Assembly (NCBI GenBank): GCA_905221605.1
Contig: CAJNDS010000083.1
Coordinates: 87,501 to 151,500 of the forward strand
Length of the DNA: 64,000 bases
Reading direction: 5' to 3'
Source: Symbiodinium natans
Taxonomy: Eukaryota; Sar; Dinophyceae; Suessiales; Symbiodiniaceae
The stretch's first letter is position 1. Each line of letters starts with the position of its first letter. The notes beneath the pieces are model-generated. The model was given only the letters and a program-made list of their open reading frames with translations, did not search any database and had not been told where the DNA came from. Position numbers and translations under genes: made by a program. Shown here piece after piece: positions 11,750 through 23,544 of the stretch.

Positions 11750-13690
11750 CAATATGTGCGTTTCAAACACGCCTGCGGGGCATCCTCATTTTTATTTTTC
11801 GATCTCTCTCTCTCTGGTTCCGTCTCGGCCGCTCTCTTTTGTTACTTTTTTCTTTTTGTTCCAATTCGTTTCCAATTTTTATGTTTGCAAAGTCGGATGG
11901 TGGTTTCAAAAGTCAAAGAAGTCGAAAAAGACGTGCGCGCACTGGCACAATGACCACACTGTGCGTTAGTGTGCGTTCGTCTGCCTCTCAAGTCGTGGTG
12001 AAGAAGTTAAGATGTTGACGGGCCGGCCATACCATGTCACAACCGGGAGCTGTGAGAAGCGCGATATTCTTTGGGTTGGACTGCTTTAGTTCGGGTTTTG
12101 GTGGGTGCTCGAGCTAGGATATGCTAGGATTGTTGGGGGGGGTGTTGATGATGGCATGTGATGTGCAGTCCTCTCAGGCGGCCTTGTTGCTGCAGGGGTG
12201 CAGCTCATTCGCAAACCTTTGATTATTGCCGGAGAGATGCTTGCAGGCCGGTCCACAGCCTTATATGCATGTTTTGCTTGCACATCGTGCGAGTGCAGGC
12301 CGTGATGCCCTCTGCGAAACGATCTGCGACACAAACTTGCCGCGCCTGCATAGTGCCCTGGCACGGGCAGAGGCTGAGCAGATATCGCGCCAGGCCTGGC
12401 TCACATGGGAGAGTTTTTGGTTTGCCTGCTTCGCTGTCTATCCTCGTTACTTGCCCGCCGCCCCCAGAAAGCCCACAACGGAGAATCCCGCCGAGTTTCC
12501 TGCAGAAGGCACGAATCCCACCGAGTATCCCGCCGAGTTTCCCGCAGAAGGAAGGATGCAGAGAATACCGCCGAGCATCCCCCAGCGGAGCCCGCAGCAA
12601 ATCCCGCCCAGTATCCTTGGAGAGTTTTCAGAGAGACCCGCCAGAGATGCCCCCCAACAGTCCGTTCCACCGATCATCCCTGGATTGCCCTACCTGCTCC
12701 TATAGTTTCTTCTGTGCCTGGTGTCGTGCTCAGCTGCGCCTCCTTCGAAGCAGCTTCCATGGCGACAACGAGAAACATTCTGCTGAGCGCCTCCTCATGC
12801 TCAGCACTCAGTATCAAGGCAAAGCAGGCACGAGCAAATGTACGTAACGCAGGCAAGTGCTTCGCACCCAAGATCGCTCGAGGTTGTCACCTGGCAGCGG
12901 CTTCAGCGATTTGTCCGTGCTCCATCAGAACTGATGGAATTCGGCCACAGCAAACCGCTCCTTCAGCTGCTTCCTGCGACCATCTTGTGCCATGCCACGG
13001 TTCTGCGATGCCGAAGAAGGAATTTGTAAGGCCACGGCCTAAGTATGGGAAGGCCTGGAGGGTTGGAGGGAGGCGCCGCTACAAGGCCTGATGCAGCCGC
13101 TTACAGCTGACAGACCCGGAAATGTGTGACCTTGTTGGTAACTTACATCCGCAGCCCAGACAGTGCCTTTTTCTTTCCAATTGCCCACTGCACGATATGA
13201 CGGTCGTGATGCAGTGTGGGACTTCGGTCGTGGTGATGCGACTTTTGCGAGCCCGATATGTAAGAAGTGGTGCGAGCTCGTGTACCTTGAGCTGACGTAT
13301 TGCATGCCTTGTGGTCGCAGCTGCGGGAGGCCGAGGGCCACTTAGCAGAGAACGGAAGGACAGGGGAGGCAAACAGCAGACACGAGCCCAGAACAGTGTC
13401 TTGGTCCTGGGCGGAAATGCGTCCTTCACATCCTCGCTGCTATGCACCAGAACCATACCTCGCGGCAGCATGGAGTGAGCCTGAATCTGGGAGTGATGCA
13501 GCCCCTTCTTGAGACTTGACTTTTAGCGCGTTTGTCATGCCGGATAAATCGGATTCCAACCTGCTTCAGTGTCAGGGCAGACAGGCGGCAACTAAGATGA
13601 TAAATAGGCTTGACGTGACAAGGCTGTTTTCTTGCCTGAGGCTTGTAGCGGTTGGCGCGAGATCAACCGTGGGCGCCTAGGCTCTGCTCC
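11750..13690. other. No recognisable gene
   Basis: This stretch has moderate GC and no conserved motif. An internally repetitive patch at about 12470-12620 repeats cccgccgagtttcccgcag-like units. A possible exon at about 13165-13250 reads DAVWDFGRGDATF, with nothing to join it to. Confidence 0.45.
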
Positions 13691-13715
13691 GACAGAGTTC
13701 CTGCACACAGCAAGT

Positions 13716-13796
13716 TGTGTGTGCCTGTGTGTGGGTGTGTGTGGGTGTGTGTGGGTGTGTGTGGGTGTGTGTGGGTGTGTGTGTGTGGGTGTGTGT

Positions 13797-13850
<54 letters not shown>
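13716..13850 (+). repeat. Microsatellite, (GTGTGTGGGT)n then (TG)n
   Basis: Several 10-bp units of gtgtgtgggt are followed by an uninterrupted run of about 20 TG dinucleotides. The regularly spaced GGG triplets could form a G-quadruplex. The Cys/Val-rich translations across it are not genes. Confidence 0.95.
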
Positions 13851-13851
<1 letters not shown>

Positions 13852-14554
13852 CCACCTTAATGAAGAGGCGCAGGGGGAGCGCGCCCGTCGTACTTTCGAA
13901 GCGTTTTGGAGCCGTTTCTCGCGAAGTGTCAGGCAGGCTCCTCACATGTCTTCAGAAAATCGCCAAGGATGCCTGGTGATGTACCTGCAGTTTTCCACGG
14001 CCTGCCCAAAGTCCACCCTCAAAGCTGTGGCTTCTCAGTGGGCCTACAAGTTGCATGGCTGACGCAATCTGGCAGCAGATGCAAATGGGTGGGGGGTCTG
14101 CGCCCCCAAAGCCCCTCCTTTTTTGTTTGCGCCGTGCAAGCTTGTTTCAAAGCATGTGAACCTTCCATCATGCTATTGTGTTTGCAAAGGGGGGGGGTTG
14201 TGTGCCCCCCCCCCAACCCCCAGCTTTCTTAAACGCACATGAAGCTTTTTGAAGTGCGAGCTTTGTGTTTGCAAATGGCTTGCGCAGACATCTCTTTTCT
14301 CTGTGACGGGGTGTCGCACAAGCAGAAGGGTCACTTTGGAACGCCGTTCAAAAAGGCGTAGTTTTGGAACTCTGGAATGCCAGAACGCCAAAAGTGTCAT
14401 TTTAGAACGGGCCCACATTTAGTGCCAAAAGTGATGGCCGGAAAAGGTGTCCGTTTAGACTGCGGCCGCACGCCTAAGCGCGGTGCTTGCTCCTGTTTTG
14501 ATCTGTTTTGTGGGCCTGTTGATTCTTGAGCCTCCTTGTGTTCCAGCATGATGC

Positions 14555-14625
14555 TTTCCAGTGTTCCAAAATGAGGCTCCTGTGTTCCAAAATGAGGCTT
14601 TCCTGTTTTCCAAAATGACGCCTTT
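14555..14625 (+). repeat. Short tandem repeat, about 20-bp unit
   Basis: Three imperfect copies of a unit containing gttccaaaatgaggct follow one another. Confidence 0.8.
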
Positions 14626-14904
14626 TCCATTGAGTGGGAAGTACTCTTGGCAGTTGCGAACCGATCGCAGTGTGGCGCGCACGCGCACGTGAGGTCGGTG
14701 TGTGTGTGTGTGTGTGTGGAAGCCCTGATTCTAAGCTAAGGGTTTTTGGAGGACTTGACTGTGCCAAAGCGGAACGGATAAGACCCATTTCTGCGGAATG
14801 TCAGAGGTTGTTTGTGGCTCGGGGGTGAGGCGGCCCCCATCAGCCTACCAGTGGCCAGGATGCCGAAAAGCACTGTCTGGGGTGTGGAGGCTGCTCGGCT
14901 TAAA

Positions 14905-15245
14905 TTAAGTGGAGGTGCGCGGGGTCGCTGCTGTGGCCTCTCGAATGTCCTTGTGGCAGCTGGGGGTCCACGACGACGACAAGGACAATGGGAGATGCCC
15001 CTGGGTCACTACTGTGGCAGCTGGGGTTTCCGGGACGCTCCTGGGCCTTTCATGACAGCTGGGTCCTAACAAACGAATTGTCTCCTCATGGTAATGTGGT
15101 CGCCGCTCAGCTTCGGTCTTAGTGGAGGTGATCTGGATCGCTGTGGGTTGTGGCAGCTGAGGGTCCTCCAACGACAACGACGGCGATGATTGGAGGTGCC
15201 CTGGGTCACTTCGGTGGCAGCTGGAGGACTCACCGGTGACAAAGG
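14905..15245 (+). repeat. Tandem duplication of an approximately 196-bp unit
   Basis: The block beginning near 14953 (gtggcagctggg, a run of gacgac, ccctgggtcac, gtggcagctgg) is repeated near 15149 with the same order and about 80% similarity by eye. A separate 42-bp sequence (gattctaagctaaggg...) is found at about 14727 and again at about 15297, flanking the pair. Confidence 0.75.
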
Positions 15246-15639
15246 TGCAAAACCAGGACTTTCCCTCTTCGGAGGGCGTGTGTGTGTGGAAGCCAAGATT
15301 CTAAGCTAAGGGTTTTGGAGGACTTGATTGCCGTTGAATGCTCAGGGGGTCAGGACGGTGCTGCAGTTGCCTGATCAACGAAGCTGGCTGCAGTTGCCGA
15401 GGAAGCAAGGTGGGACGCCGCCTTGTGTACCTGCTGAATGTTTTCATACTCATCATGCAAGCTGTGCATGGTTCGCGTCCTCTGATGTCATCGCTGTACA
15501 ATCCCGAAACGCCCGCCAAATCTGCAACTTTGTACCTTGGATTTGGACAACAGTTGCATGGTCATGAGTTTCACATTTCTCGTAAAAAAACCGGAGCGGG
15601 ATGCCACAATTACTCTGTGTCTGTGTGTGGTTTGTGTGG

Positions 15640-15644
15640 GTGTT

Positions 15645-15675
<31 letters not shown>

Positions 15676-15676
15676 G
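15640..15676 (+). repeat. (TG)n microsatellite
   Basis: A run of gtgtgt lies between 15640 and 15676. A shorter TG run lies at 14699-14718. Confidence 0.9.
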
Positions 15677-17699
15677 CATGCCTTCTTTGCCTCTCTTCTC
15701 GCCGCGAGTTCCAAGTTGTTCAATCCTTCATTGGCGAGGTCAGGAAGTGGAAGGTTGGCCTTGCTCAGCTGCTGCCAAGCGTCAAAGTGGCCACCCAAAG
15801 GCCCTGACCAAAAACGTGAGAACATGGCGAAAACGACGAGTGAGCTTAGCAGGTGGCCAACCAGGAGCTACGCAAGGTTCCGGACCGGGCACATGTTCCG
15901 CAACACCGTCGGACGCGTTCAGTCCTGCTCACAGACAGGTGCTGGCAGGAGCTGGTATGGATTCGACAAGTGCCGGCCTGAATTTCTCAAACGTTTCATG
16001 GCAACTTCCGCATGTTCCATTGCATTCTAAGCCCGCGGCATTCTGCATGAACTGTGCAACTTGGGCGGTTGTTGGCTGCCAGCATGTTTCTTGCTTGTCG
16101 TTCAGTTGCCCTTCAGAACCTTCAGAGCTCCTAGGCGTTTCTGGCGAGACTCAGGCCAGGTACCACTTCAAGTTTTAGGCTTTTGGCTGTCAGTTCTTGC
16201 ATGAAGAAGCAGCCGCAACTTCTGCCAGCAATCAGGTTAAACGCAGCTCTGGAGACCTCGAGCTGCGTTTGGCAAGGCCCTGCGAAGCAGTCAGGTCATA
16301 CGCCATAAGCTTTCAATGCTCGTTTCCCTCGCTTGCCGTTTCGCCTGAAGCATCTCAGTGTCTCAGAGCAGCTTTGAACAGACGCGACCTCCACCTGGAA
16401 CCCCAAGACCGCAGCAGTTAGGACAGGTTACTGTAGTTACTGTAGTTGCCTGTAGTTTCACTCATGTGTGTGACCATGTGCGCTTGTGGGGCCGCTTGTG
16501 CTGCTGCGTCTATCCTGTTGACGATTGCCGCGATTCTTGGCTGCTTTGGGACACCGTGTCTGCATGGCCTCAATTTGATCTGAGTGACAAAAAATAGGAA
16601 ACACTCGACTATCCCCGAATCGAAGAAATGCTGCGCAAACCTCCGAAAAGTCGAACATGCCCAGGATCTGGTAGGGCTGGTAGGGCTTGCATGCATGGAA
16701 TCTTTGAGGTTGTTTGGAGCTTTGTTGGTGCCGGAGATCTCCCGCGAATTTCACAGACAGTCTATGATACACTTCTCTGGAACTGGAATATTCGTCTCGG
16801 GCATGATCTCGACAGGTGGGTGCACCCTCAAAACGTTTAAGCCGCAATTGGCTTGTCAAGCGGCAGCTTCACGGCAGTTACTCGCCTCACTTATCGTGCT
16901 TTTGAGGCCGTCACTTCACTTATTGCTTGGGCGATTACTTGGGCTGTGTCAAAGATGAAGTTGCCACCGAACTTATTCAAACGTTCAGCTGGGAGACTGG
17001 CGTCGGTCTGATTGCTGTCTTCGCACCCAGCTACGCCTTCCACGGGGACAGTGTTCCGGCCGTTCTTCATGTATTTCTTTGTGTTTGTCAAGTGTGTCAC
17101 GTGCTTTTGACTGTCATGCTCCTGATGCCAAGAAGTGGGCACAATGCATTTTTCGCATGCCGCTTACAAGAGCTGGGCTCATGATCCGGCCGCGGGCCGA
17201 CCGCCAGACATGATGGTGGGATCGAACAAGACATCGCTTCCAGCAGGAGACCCGACAAAGCTCTGGCAGCACAGAGTGCTTCGTCACACGCACAGATTTG
17301 GAAAAGAGGGAGAGGGCGAGAGAGCGACAGAGCGACACAGCGAGACAAAGGGTCTACTTAGTCTACTCCTAAGAAGAAATAAGAGAGAGCGAAAGAGACA
17401 GCACACGGACTCTTCCGCGAGCTTAGGCGGCAAAGTCTGGATTCGTCTCATGCCCATGTGCACGAGGGAACAGTGTGTGCACAGGAGTACTTCCAGACCT
17501 TTCTCCAGATGTTCTGCTGAACTTCGACACGGGCTCCGCAGAGCACACGGCCCGCCGACAACTTTTGGCAGATGCGTGGCTGGGTGCACCTCATATACTG
17601 TACGCTGCACCTCCTTTCACAGCTAAGTCTGACTCTGAAGATTAACGCTTTTTCAACTTTGCGTGCAGCTGTGCACCCGGCAACCCAGGCTTCCAGGTC

Positions 17700-18061
17700 T
17701 CGCACAAAAGTTCCAAGTGGACTTCCAGGTGCCCCCGGGAATCGATGGTGCAATCAGCAAGCGGGCGGTCTTCGACACCGTCGGCTTCAACTTGTGGCTT
17801 GCCGATCTTAGAGCGAAGGGCAGACCTGTATTTGCTCTTACATCTTCCCACGTGTTCCTACATGTCGCTGCATGTGTCCACACATGTTTCTACCAGCTTC
17901 CTCGCATGGCGAGCGTCGGACCACTTCACTGTCCTTGTCAGGTTCCGTGCGTTGTTTGGGGTCGACGTTGGTGCTGAGCTTGACATGATTTTTGAATATG
18001 ACGCTTGCATGCACGTGCAGGGCGGGCTGTGCACAGAATCATCGCAGAAATCTTTCAGGGA

Positions 18062-18092
<31 letters not shown>

Positions 18093-18463
18093 CAAGAGAA
18101 CACTCTGGGGATTTTCAGAGGGCACTTCTCTCAAGTCTCTTTCAGCGAGGATGGCACTTTCACCCCTGCGGTGTTGGGAGCCCCGATCTTGTCCTTCCAA
18201 GGCCCCCCTTGGAGCATTGGAGGGCTATTGGAGGGCTGGGTTCAGGGTGGGTTCAGGGGAGTTTCGGATTTGGTACAAGAAGTAGGGGTTGCCCCGGTTT
18301 CGGAACGGGTACTGTGACGCCAACTCTGTGACCAGGCCGCCGGCTTTCTGAGATCCGCTCGGTCCTTCTCAGGAAGGTTGAGGCTGGAGAGATCGCTCAG
18401 AAGTTCGTGGCTTTGGCTGCGGAGCGAGGCCTGCTACCGAACAGCATTGAGCTGGAGAGCTTT
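17700..18463 (+). CDS. Candidate exons of an unrecognised gene
   Basis: Three stretches look like coding sequence but match no family I know. At about 17708-17830 the frame reads FQVDFQVPPGIDGAI and VFDTVGFNLWLADLR. At about 17907-18010 it reads HFTVLVRFRALFGVDVGAEL. At about 18338-18463 it reads LSEIRSVLLRKVEAGEIAQK and ends PNSIELESF before a stop. Each is bordered by a plausible AG acceptor, but phases between them were not closed. A further similar stretch is at 18542-18695 (RQRLDEMVWIALFAGYGG). They may or may not belong to one gene. Confidence 0.35.
18060..18093 (+). repeat. (GA)n microsatellite
   Basis: About 15 GA dinucleotides. Looser purine-rich runs occur at 17297-17345 and 22630-22680. 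Confidence 0.9.
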
Positions 18464-21400
18464 TGAATGTTTTTATGTATTTGTTGCGGTTTTTTCTTCA
18501 GCCAGCTTCCGCCTTGATTGCAAAAATGTAATTGTTGGTGGCTCTTTGGAGATAAGGCCGGGAAGGCAACGCCTGGATGAAATGGTCTGGATTGCTCTCT
18601 TTGCTGGATACGGAGGGACAAGCAATCTAGCATATGAGACGTTGCGACTGATCTTGAAGGACCTGCATGTCACCAATGTTCTGAGTGCACGCTGCAGTTG
18701 GCATGCGCTCACGGCCATCATTGTTGTCATCAGGACCCAGCCTATTATGTCCCACTGTTTCAAAAGGACGCTGATGCCTTCATGCCGCTTGCATGCACGC
18801 GCGCGCCCTTTCTTCGCGTGTGACACATTTGCGGTGATACGTCTGAGGCTGGAGTCGGCACGCGTCAAGCCACCTGTCGGCGGCATGAACCCAGTGCAGT
18901 ACCGCAAGCCTGCACAAATACAATTCAGTTCCATCGGCAGAACATGGACGACGCGGGAAGGCATCTTAGCTTTGCATGAGAGATCAGACGTGTGCCTGCT
19001 GAAAGCGCCTTTGTGTCTTTGTGCCTTTGTATGCTTTTACGCACGAGCAGAGAAGCGCCGGAGCCATGCCGAGAGGTGAGCTGGCCATGTTGTTGAGCAG
19101 CGGGGCCAACCACGATCCATCCATTTTCAAGGATGCACATGCCTTCATTCCTGGCCGTGAGAACGTGACTCGCCCGCTTCAAGGGGCTTGATGTTGGTTG
19201 ATTTTGGTGGGCTTTTTCTTCTGAACTGGCCATCCAAAAGTCCAAGGCCGAGCGCCTCCTTTCCTGGAACAACGCGACTTGCCTGAAGTTGAGACTGGAG
19301 CTCATGAGCAGGTCATGGTTACTTGGTTCGGGCCTCCAGCCGACTGTTCTAGCCACGGCCGGCGCGGAGCTGTGTGGAAGGAGTGGGGTGCCTTCAAGAC
19401 TTGCGAGACCGTCGCCGGATGCCCTGCAGCACCTCGTGGCTGTCCGGGCACATTCCTCTCGATGAAGCTGGCCAGAGAAACGGCCGGGGCGATTGTGCTG
19501 TGTGGGCATTTTGCTTGTCATCAGTTTGCCTCCTCATTAACCATGATTCATTAGCACCTGAACCAGGTCGCATTCTTTGTCGAAGGATTGGCTACCAAGC
19601 TGAAATCTGGCTCGCAAGAGCTTTGAACCGATTGCTGCTTTTGTAGATGTAGATGCTTCGGCATGAAAGCTGCTGCGAATTTCGAGGGAGGTAGTTTGGT
19701 TTTCATGTCCGAGATCAGCTAATCATCTCCGGCATGCTTGCATGCTGGGCCTCTGTTGACTGACAAATGAAAAAAAAAAAGGACCCGGACCATTACAGAC
19801 ACGTGGCAGTGCCAGATCGGCGCTTCGGAAAAGAAGCGGAAAAGACTTCATGCCAACAGTTTTCTGCATAGTTTTTGCGTACTCAGTCAAGCTCAGATGC
19901 CGAATGAACCGCCCTGAGGGCGCGAGGTTTGCTGCGAGCGGCTTTGGTGCGGGAGGATGCCTTGTTCGCTGATGAGGTGCCCGCCTGAAGAAGCTGACAG
20001 GTCATGGTTTCTGTTTAAGAGTGCATACCCGTGCCATGTGGGGAGCTGGGATTTCGGCACGTGGCCGCATATCGGAGTTCACATTTCGGGACGCTGGGCT
20101 TCATGATGCTCGTCGTTTTTTCTTTGCACGAAGGCAGGCAGGCGTTTTTCTTTTCGTTGCTCCCCTGACGTTTTTTTTCTCGATGGAAAGGACCTGAAGT
20201 GAGGTTCAATAAAGCAAATGCCAAGATCAACCATGGCCACAGGGTCCACCAGCCTGAGAGCATTGTGGTTGCCAAGTGGTTTTGTCACACCATACAGCAT
20301 GAGCAGGAACACAAATCTGACAGTATCTGCAGTACAGCGTACAAGACCGTACAGACGAATCGAGAGCGGCCAAGAAGCTTACGAGAGAGTAAGTCACTTG
20401 TGAGTTCCGCGTGTCTTGAGTTGTTGAGTTGTCTGAGTTGTCCGAGTTGTCATCTGTAAACTGAAGAATGTTCTACACAAGTTCTCTCTAGCAAACAGAT
20501 CCAGGCGCTGGGCGTTCTGGGTCGGCTACAGCATCACCGTGGCTTGAAGCTCTCAGAGGCAAGCCTCAGCATGCCAAAGACCGGATGTCACACGATCGTT
20601 TTGTCAAGAGTACGATTCTCGAGAGCTTCTGATCTGTCTTTAATCTCTTTGAGTCTTTGAGCAGAGGCCGAACTTGAAAGTTTCGCGAAGCCGTTGTTGC
20701 AGCGTGCGTTGCGATGGCACTGCCCCACTGACGATGAGGCGGCCGAGGCCATTTCCGAAAGGTAAAGCTCCGGGGTTCCGAGCGCAATGTCCTCAACGAT
20801 CCAAGTTTGGCAGGAACTGGCTTCATTAAGGACCCATTTGAGTCAATGCTTCAATGTTTGGTAGCTCTTCTGGCAGGCATGTCTGCAATGTTTGAAAGGA
20901 GGTCTTCAACTGGACCGAAGATGGCTTCGGACCGATCTCCCTTGCTCGGTCCTGACTTTGGGAAAGTACTGGCAGTAGTGCTCACCGTGTTGGACTAAGG
21001 TCTTTGCTTGCGACTGAGCTGATTCCGCAGTGGCTGGAGGAGCTTCGGACCTTCATTACCTGCATGATCTTGATGCCCAGTTCACCCACTTCAAGAGTTC
21101 GTGCCCCAAAAGTTGAGGAAGCAACGGAAGCAACGCAGACTCCGAGAGAAGACCGGTGCCGATCTCAGGGTCTCAGGGGAGCTTCCAGTTGCGGATGGCT
21201 TCGGAAAAGGGGCGCGATCTTCATCTGAGAGTGCTCTCCTATGGCTGTTACAGGGCCCTTTTGATTGCTGGGGGGGGGGCAAGCAAAAGCTTCTCCTGCT
21301 CTGGTAGTTCTCTTTAAAAGCTTCATGTTGGTGCCCTCCTGAGGCTCAGGATGGCTGCTGACTCCTGGTCTCTGGTGGACCAGGCGCGACATTTTCTGTC

Positions 21401-21827
21401 GGCCTCAGCTCCCTGGCACATGTGGCCGTAGCTGCCCCTGATGGCTTGAAAAGCTTGAAAAACTGGAGCTCCCTTGGCTAGATTGTGAAGTGCTTTCATT
21501 TGCGCTGCTGGAGTGGCCATTGCCCTTAGGTGGGGCCGGAGTCACAACCTCCATAGCTCTGCCAGGGCGGATCGGTGGACGTGGAGGGGACTGTGCTGAT
21601 GCTGTCCGCTCTTTGCCAGCAATTCTCATTTTCAAGCTTCCGTTTCCTTTTTTGCTGTTGGAGGTATTCGGCTTCGTAGTGTCCTCAGGTGTTTGTGGAA
21701 ATCTGCGACGAAAGTCGCCTTCGACAAACCTTGGACACATTGCTTGATGCAGGCGCCGAGAACTCAGAGTGAAGCTGTCGCTTCGCAGGGTTGCAAGACG
21801 TCGCATTAGTCGCTGCAATCCGGTGAC

Positions 21828-21873
21828 GTGTGCGGACGTGTGCGGACGTGTGCAAACGTGTGCAAACGTGTGC
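21828..21873 (+). repeat. Minisatellite, 10-bp unit
   Basis: Four to five copies of cggacgtgtg / caaacgtgtg in tandem. Related gtccgtgtg repeats follow at 21950-21992. Confidence 0.85.
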
Positions 21874-23393
21874 TAGGTGGACCTTCGCCTTGCCTTGCAG
21901 CCGGCCTTTCTCCGACGATTGGAGGTGGAAGAATCCTGTAGCATCCTACCATGTCCGTGTGACCATGTCCGTGTGTGACGTCCGTGTGCCCCCTCGGTGT
22001 TTCTGCCGCGTCCGTGTTTGGGGTTTCCATGCCTGCGGGCCAGGATTTGGGGCTTGTTCAACAAAGCCCGCCGAACCGCTCCTTGGATCAAGCTCAGCCG
22101 CTTCCCGCCGCTTCCCCTATTAGCCCACGAGACATCCGAGGGTTAGCGGACCTTGTTCAACATGCTGCTTGCCTGGCCACACGCGGCGAGGTGCAAAGGG
22201 GAGTTGGTTGACATATGTTCTGTGTGGTTTTGTTCTTTTGAGCAGTATGCGCGTTTTCAGTGCCCCCTTTTGCACCGTTGTATCAGGCTGGCGGAGTCTT
22301 CTTTCGCCGACATGGTGCTTTGCTGCTTGATAGGGGCAGAGGCCATGGCATCAGTTTGCTGTTTCGGAGTTCGAAGTTGAGTATGCGGAGAAAATGCTGT
22401 AGCATGTCGTGCGTGGGCTACAGCATTAACGTCCTGACCAAGAACTTTCAACAGGGGTCATTTTGCAAAAGCATATGCGACTTGCTCGAGGTGAGCCGCA
22501 AATCCTGGCAAGGGGCTTCAACCACTTTGCCTTGCCACTTGGACCACGTGGCCCTGATCCGCAGTGCCGACCTTGGAAGCACGGAGGACCCCGCCTCATA
22601 CTGGTCCCCAATAGTCCCCGTGCTCATGAGAAGGCGAGAGGGGGAGAGATGGAGAGCGCGAAGAGCACAGAGACAGGGGCTAAAAACAAGAACGGAGAAA
22701 GATGCGTTTGTGAAAGAGAGTGTGTAAGAAAGATAGCGTGGAGGGAGAAGGGCCTTTTGGGCTCAAGATTGTCGGCTGGGGGCGTTTGGCGTATGAATCG
22801 CAGCTATGAGGATTGTGAAGTGCAGGGGCATCTTACACCGAACAGGGTGAGCCTGCTCCTAGCCATCTGACATGAATCTGATAATCTTGCAGACATGGCA
22901 AGCATGAAGAGTAGCCTGAAGCTTTTGATCCGTACCAGACAGTGAGCAAGAAGCATTGAAGTGCGGCACGGCGATTGCTGCCGATCTTTCGCGGTCAACA
23001 CAGTAAGGAAGCTGTTCATCACGGCAGCCAGCAGAACATGGCCGTGCCAAAAGAAGACTCGGCTGTTTGTACTGCCTTTCAACGCGCTGCAGAGGGTGAA
23101 GAAGCCGAGAGAAGCAGAGACAGGCACCAACCTAGGGGAGGTTGCAGTCGAGGGAGGCGGCTGTCGAATCGACTTGATGGGCTTCACATGTCTCCTGGTT
23201 GGTGGCCAGCCGCGAAATTTTGACGACGACTAGAAAACGTGGAATGCGGGGAAGTCTCCGCGGCAAGACCATAATTTGCCGGAAAGGCTTACTCTTTTTG
23301 CTGAAATCACTCATGGCCGCCTGCGGGCGAGCCTGGCCTAGTGATGGGGAAGTATGTGCCAAACCCTCATCTAGATAGCCTGCTTATGTACAT

Positions 23394-23447
23394 AGGCCAG
23401 GCAACCCGAAGACATGCATTAGGCCAGGCAACCCGAAGACATGCATT
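23394..23447 (+). repeat. 27-bp tandem duplication
   Basis: Two identical 27-bp copies (starting aggccaggcaacccg) at 23394-23420 and 23421-23447. Confidence 0.95.
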
Positions 23448-23500
23448 AGGTCCGCTGAAAATTATGCCAAAGCTGCCAAAAGCACACTGCCTTGTTGTGC

Positions 23501-23544
23501 CATGAAGTTCCATGAAGTTCCATGAAGTTCCATGAAGTTCCATG
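23501..23544 (+). repeat. 10-bp tandem repeat, four perfect copies
   Basis: The unit catgaagttc occurs four times without mismatch, followed by catg. Confidence 0.98.

Noticed and set aside
13592-14062. Cys/Val-rich and His/Thr-rich frames
   Set aside because: They are translations of the TG microsatellite.
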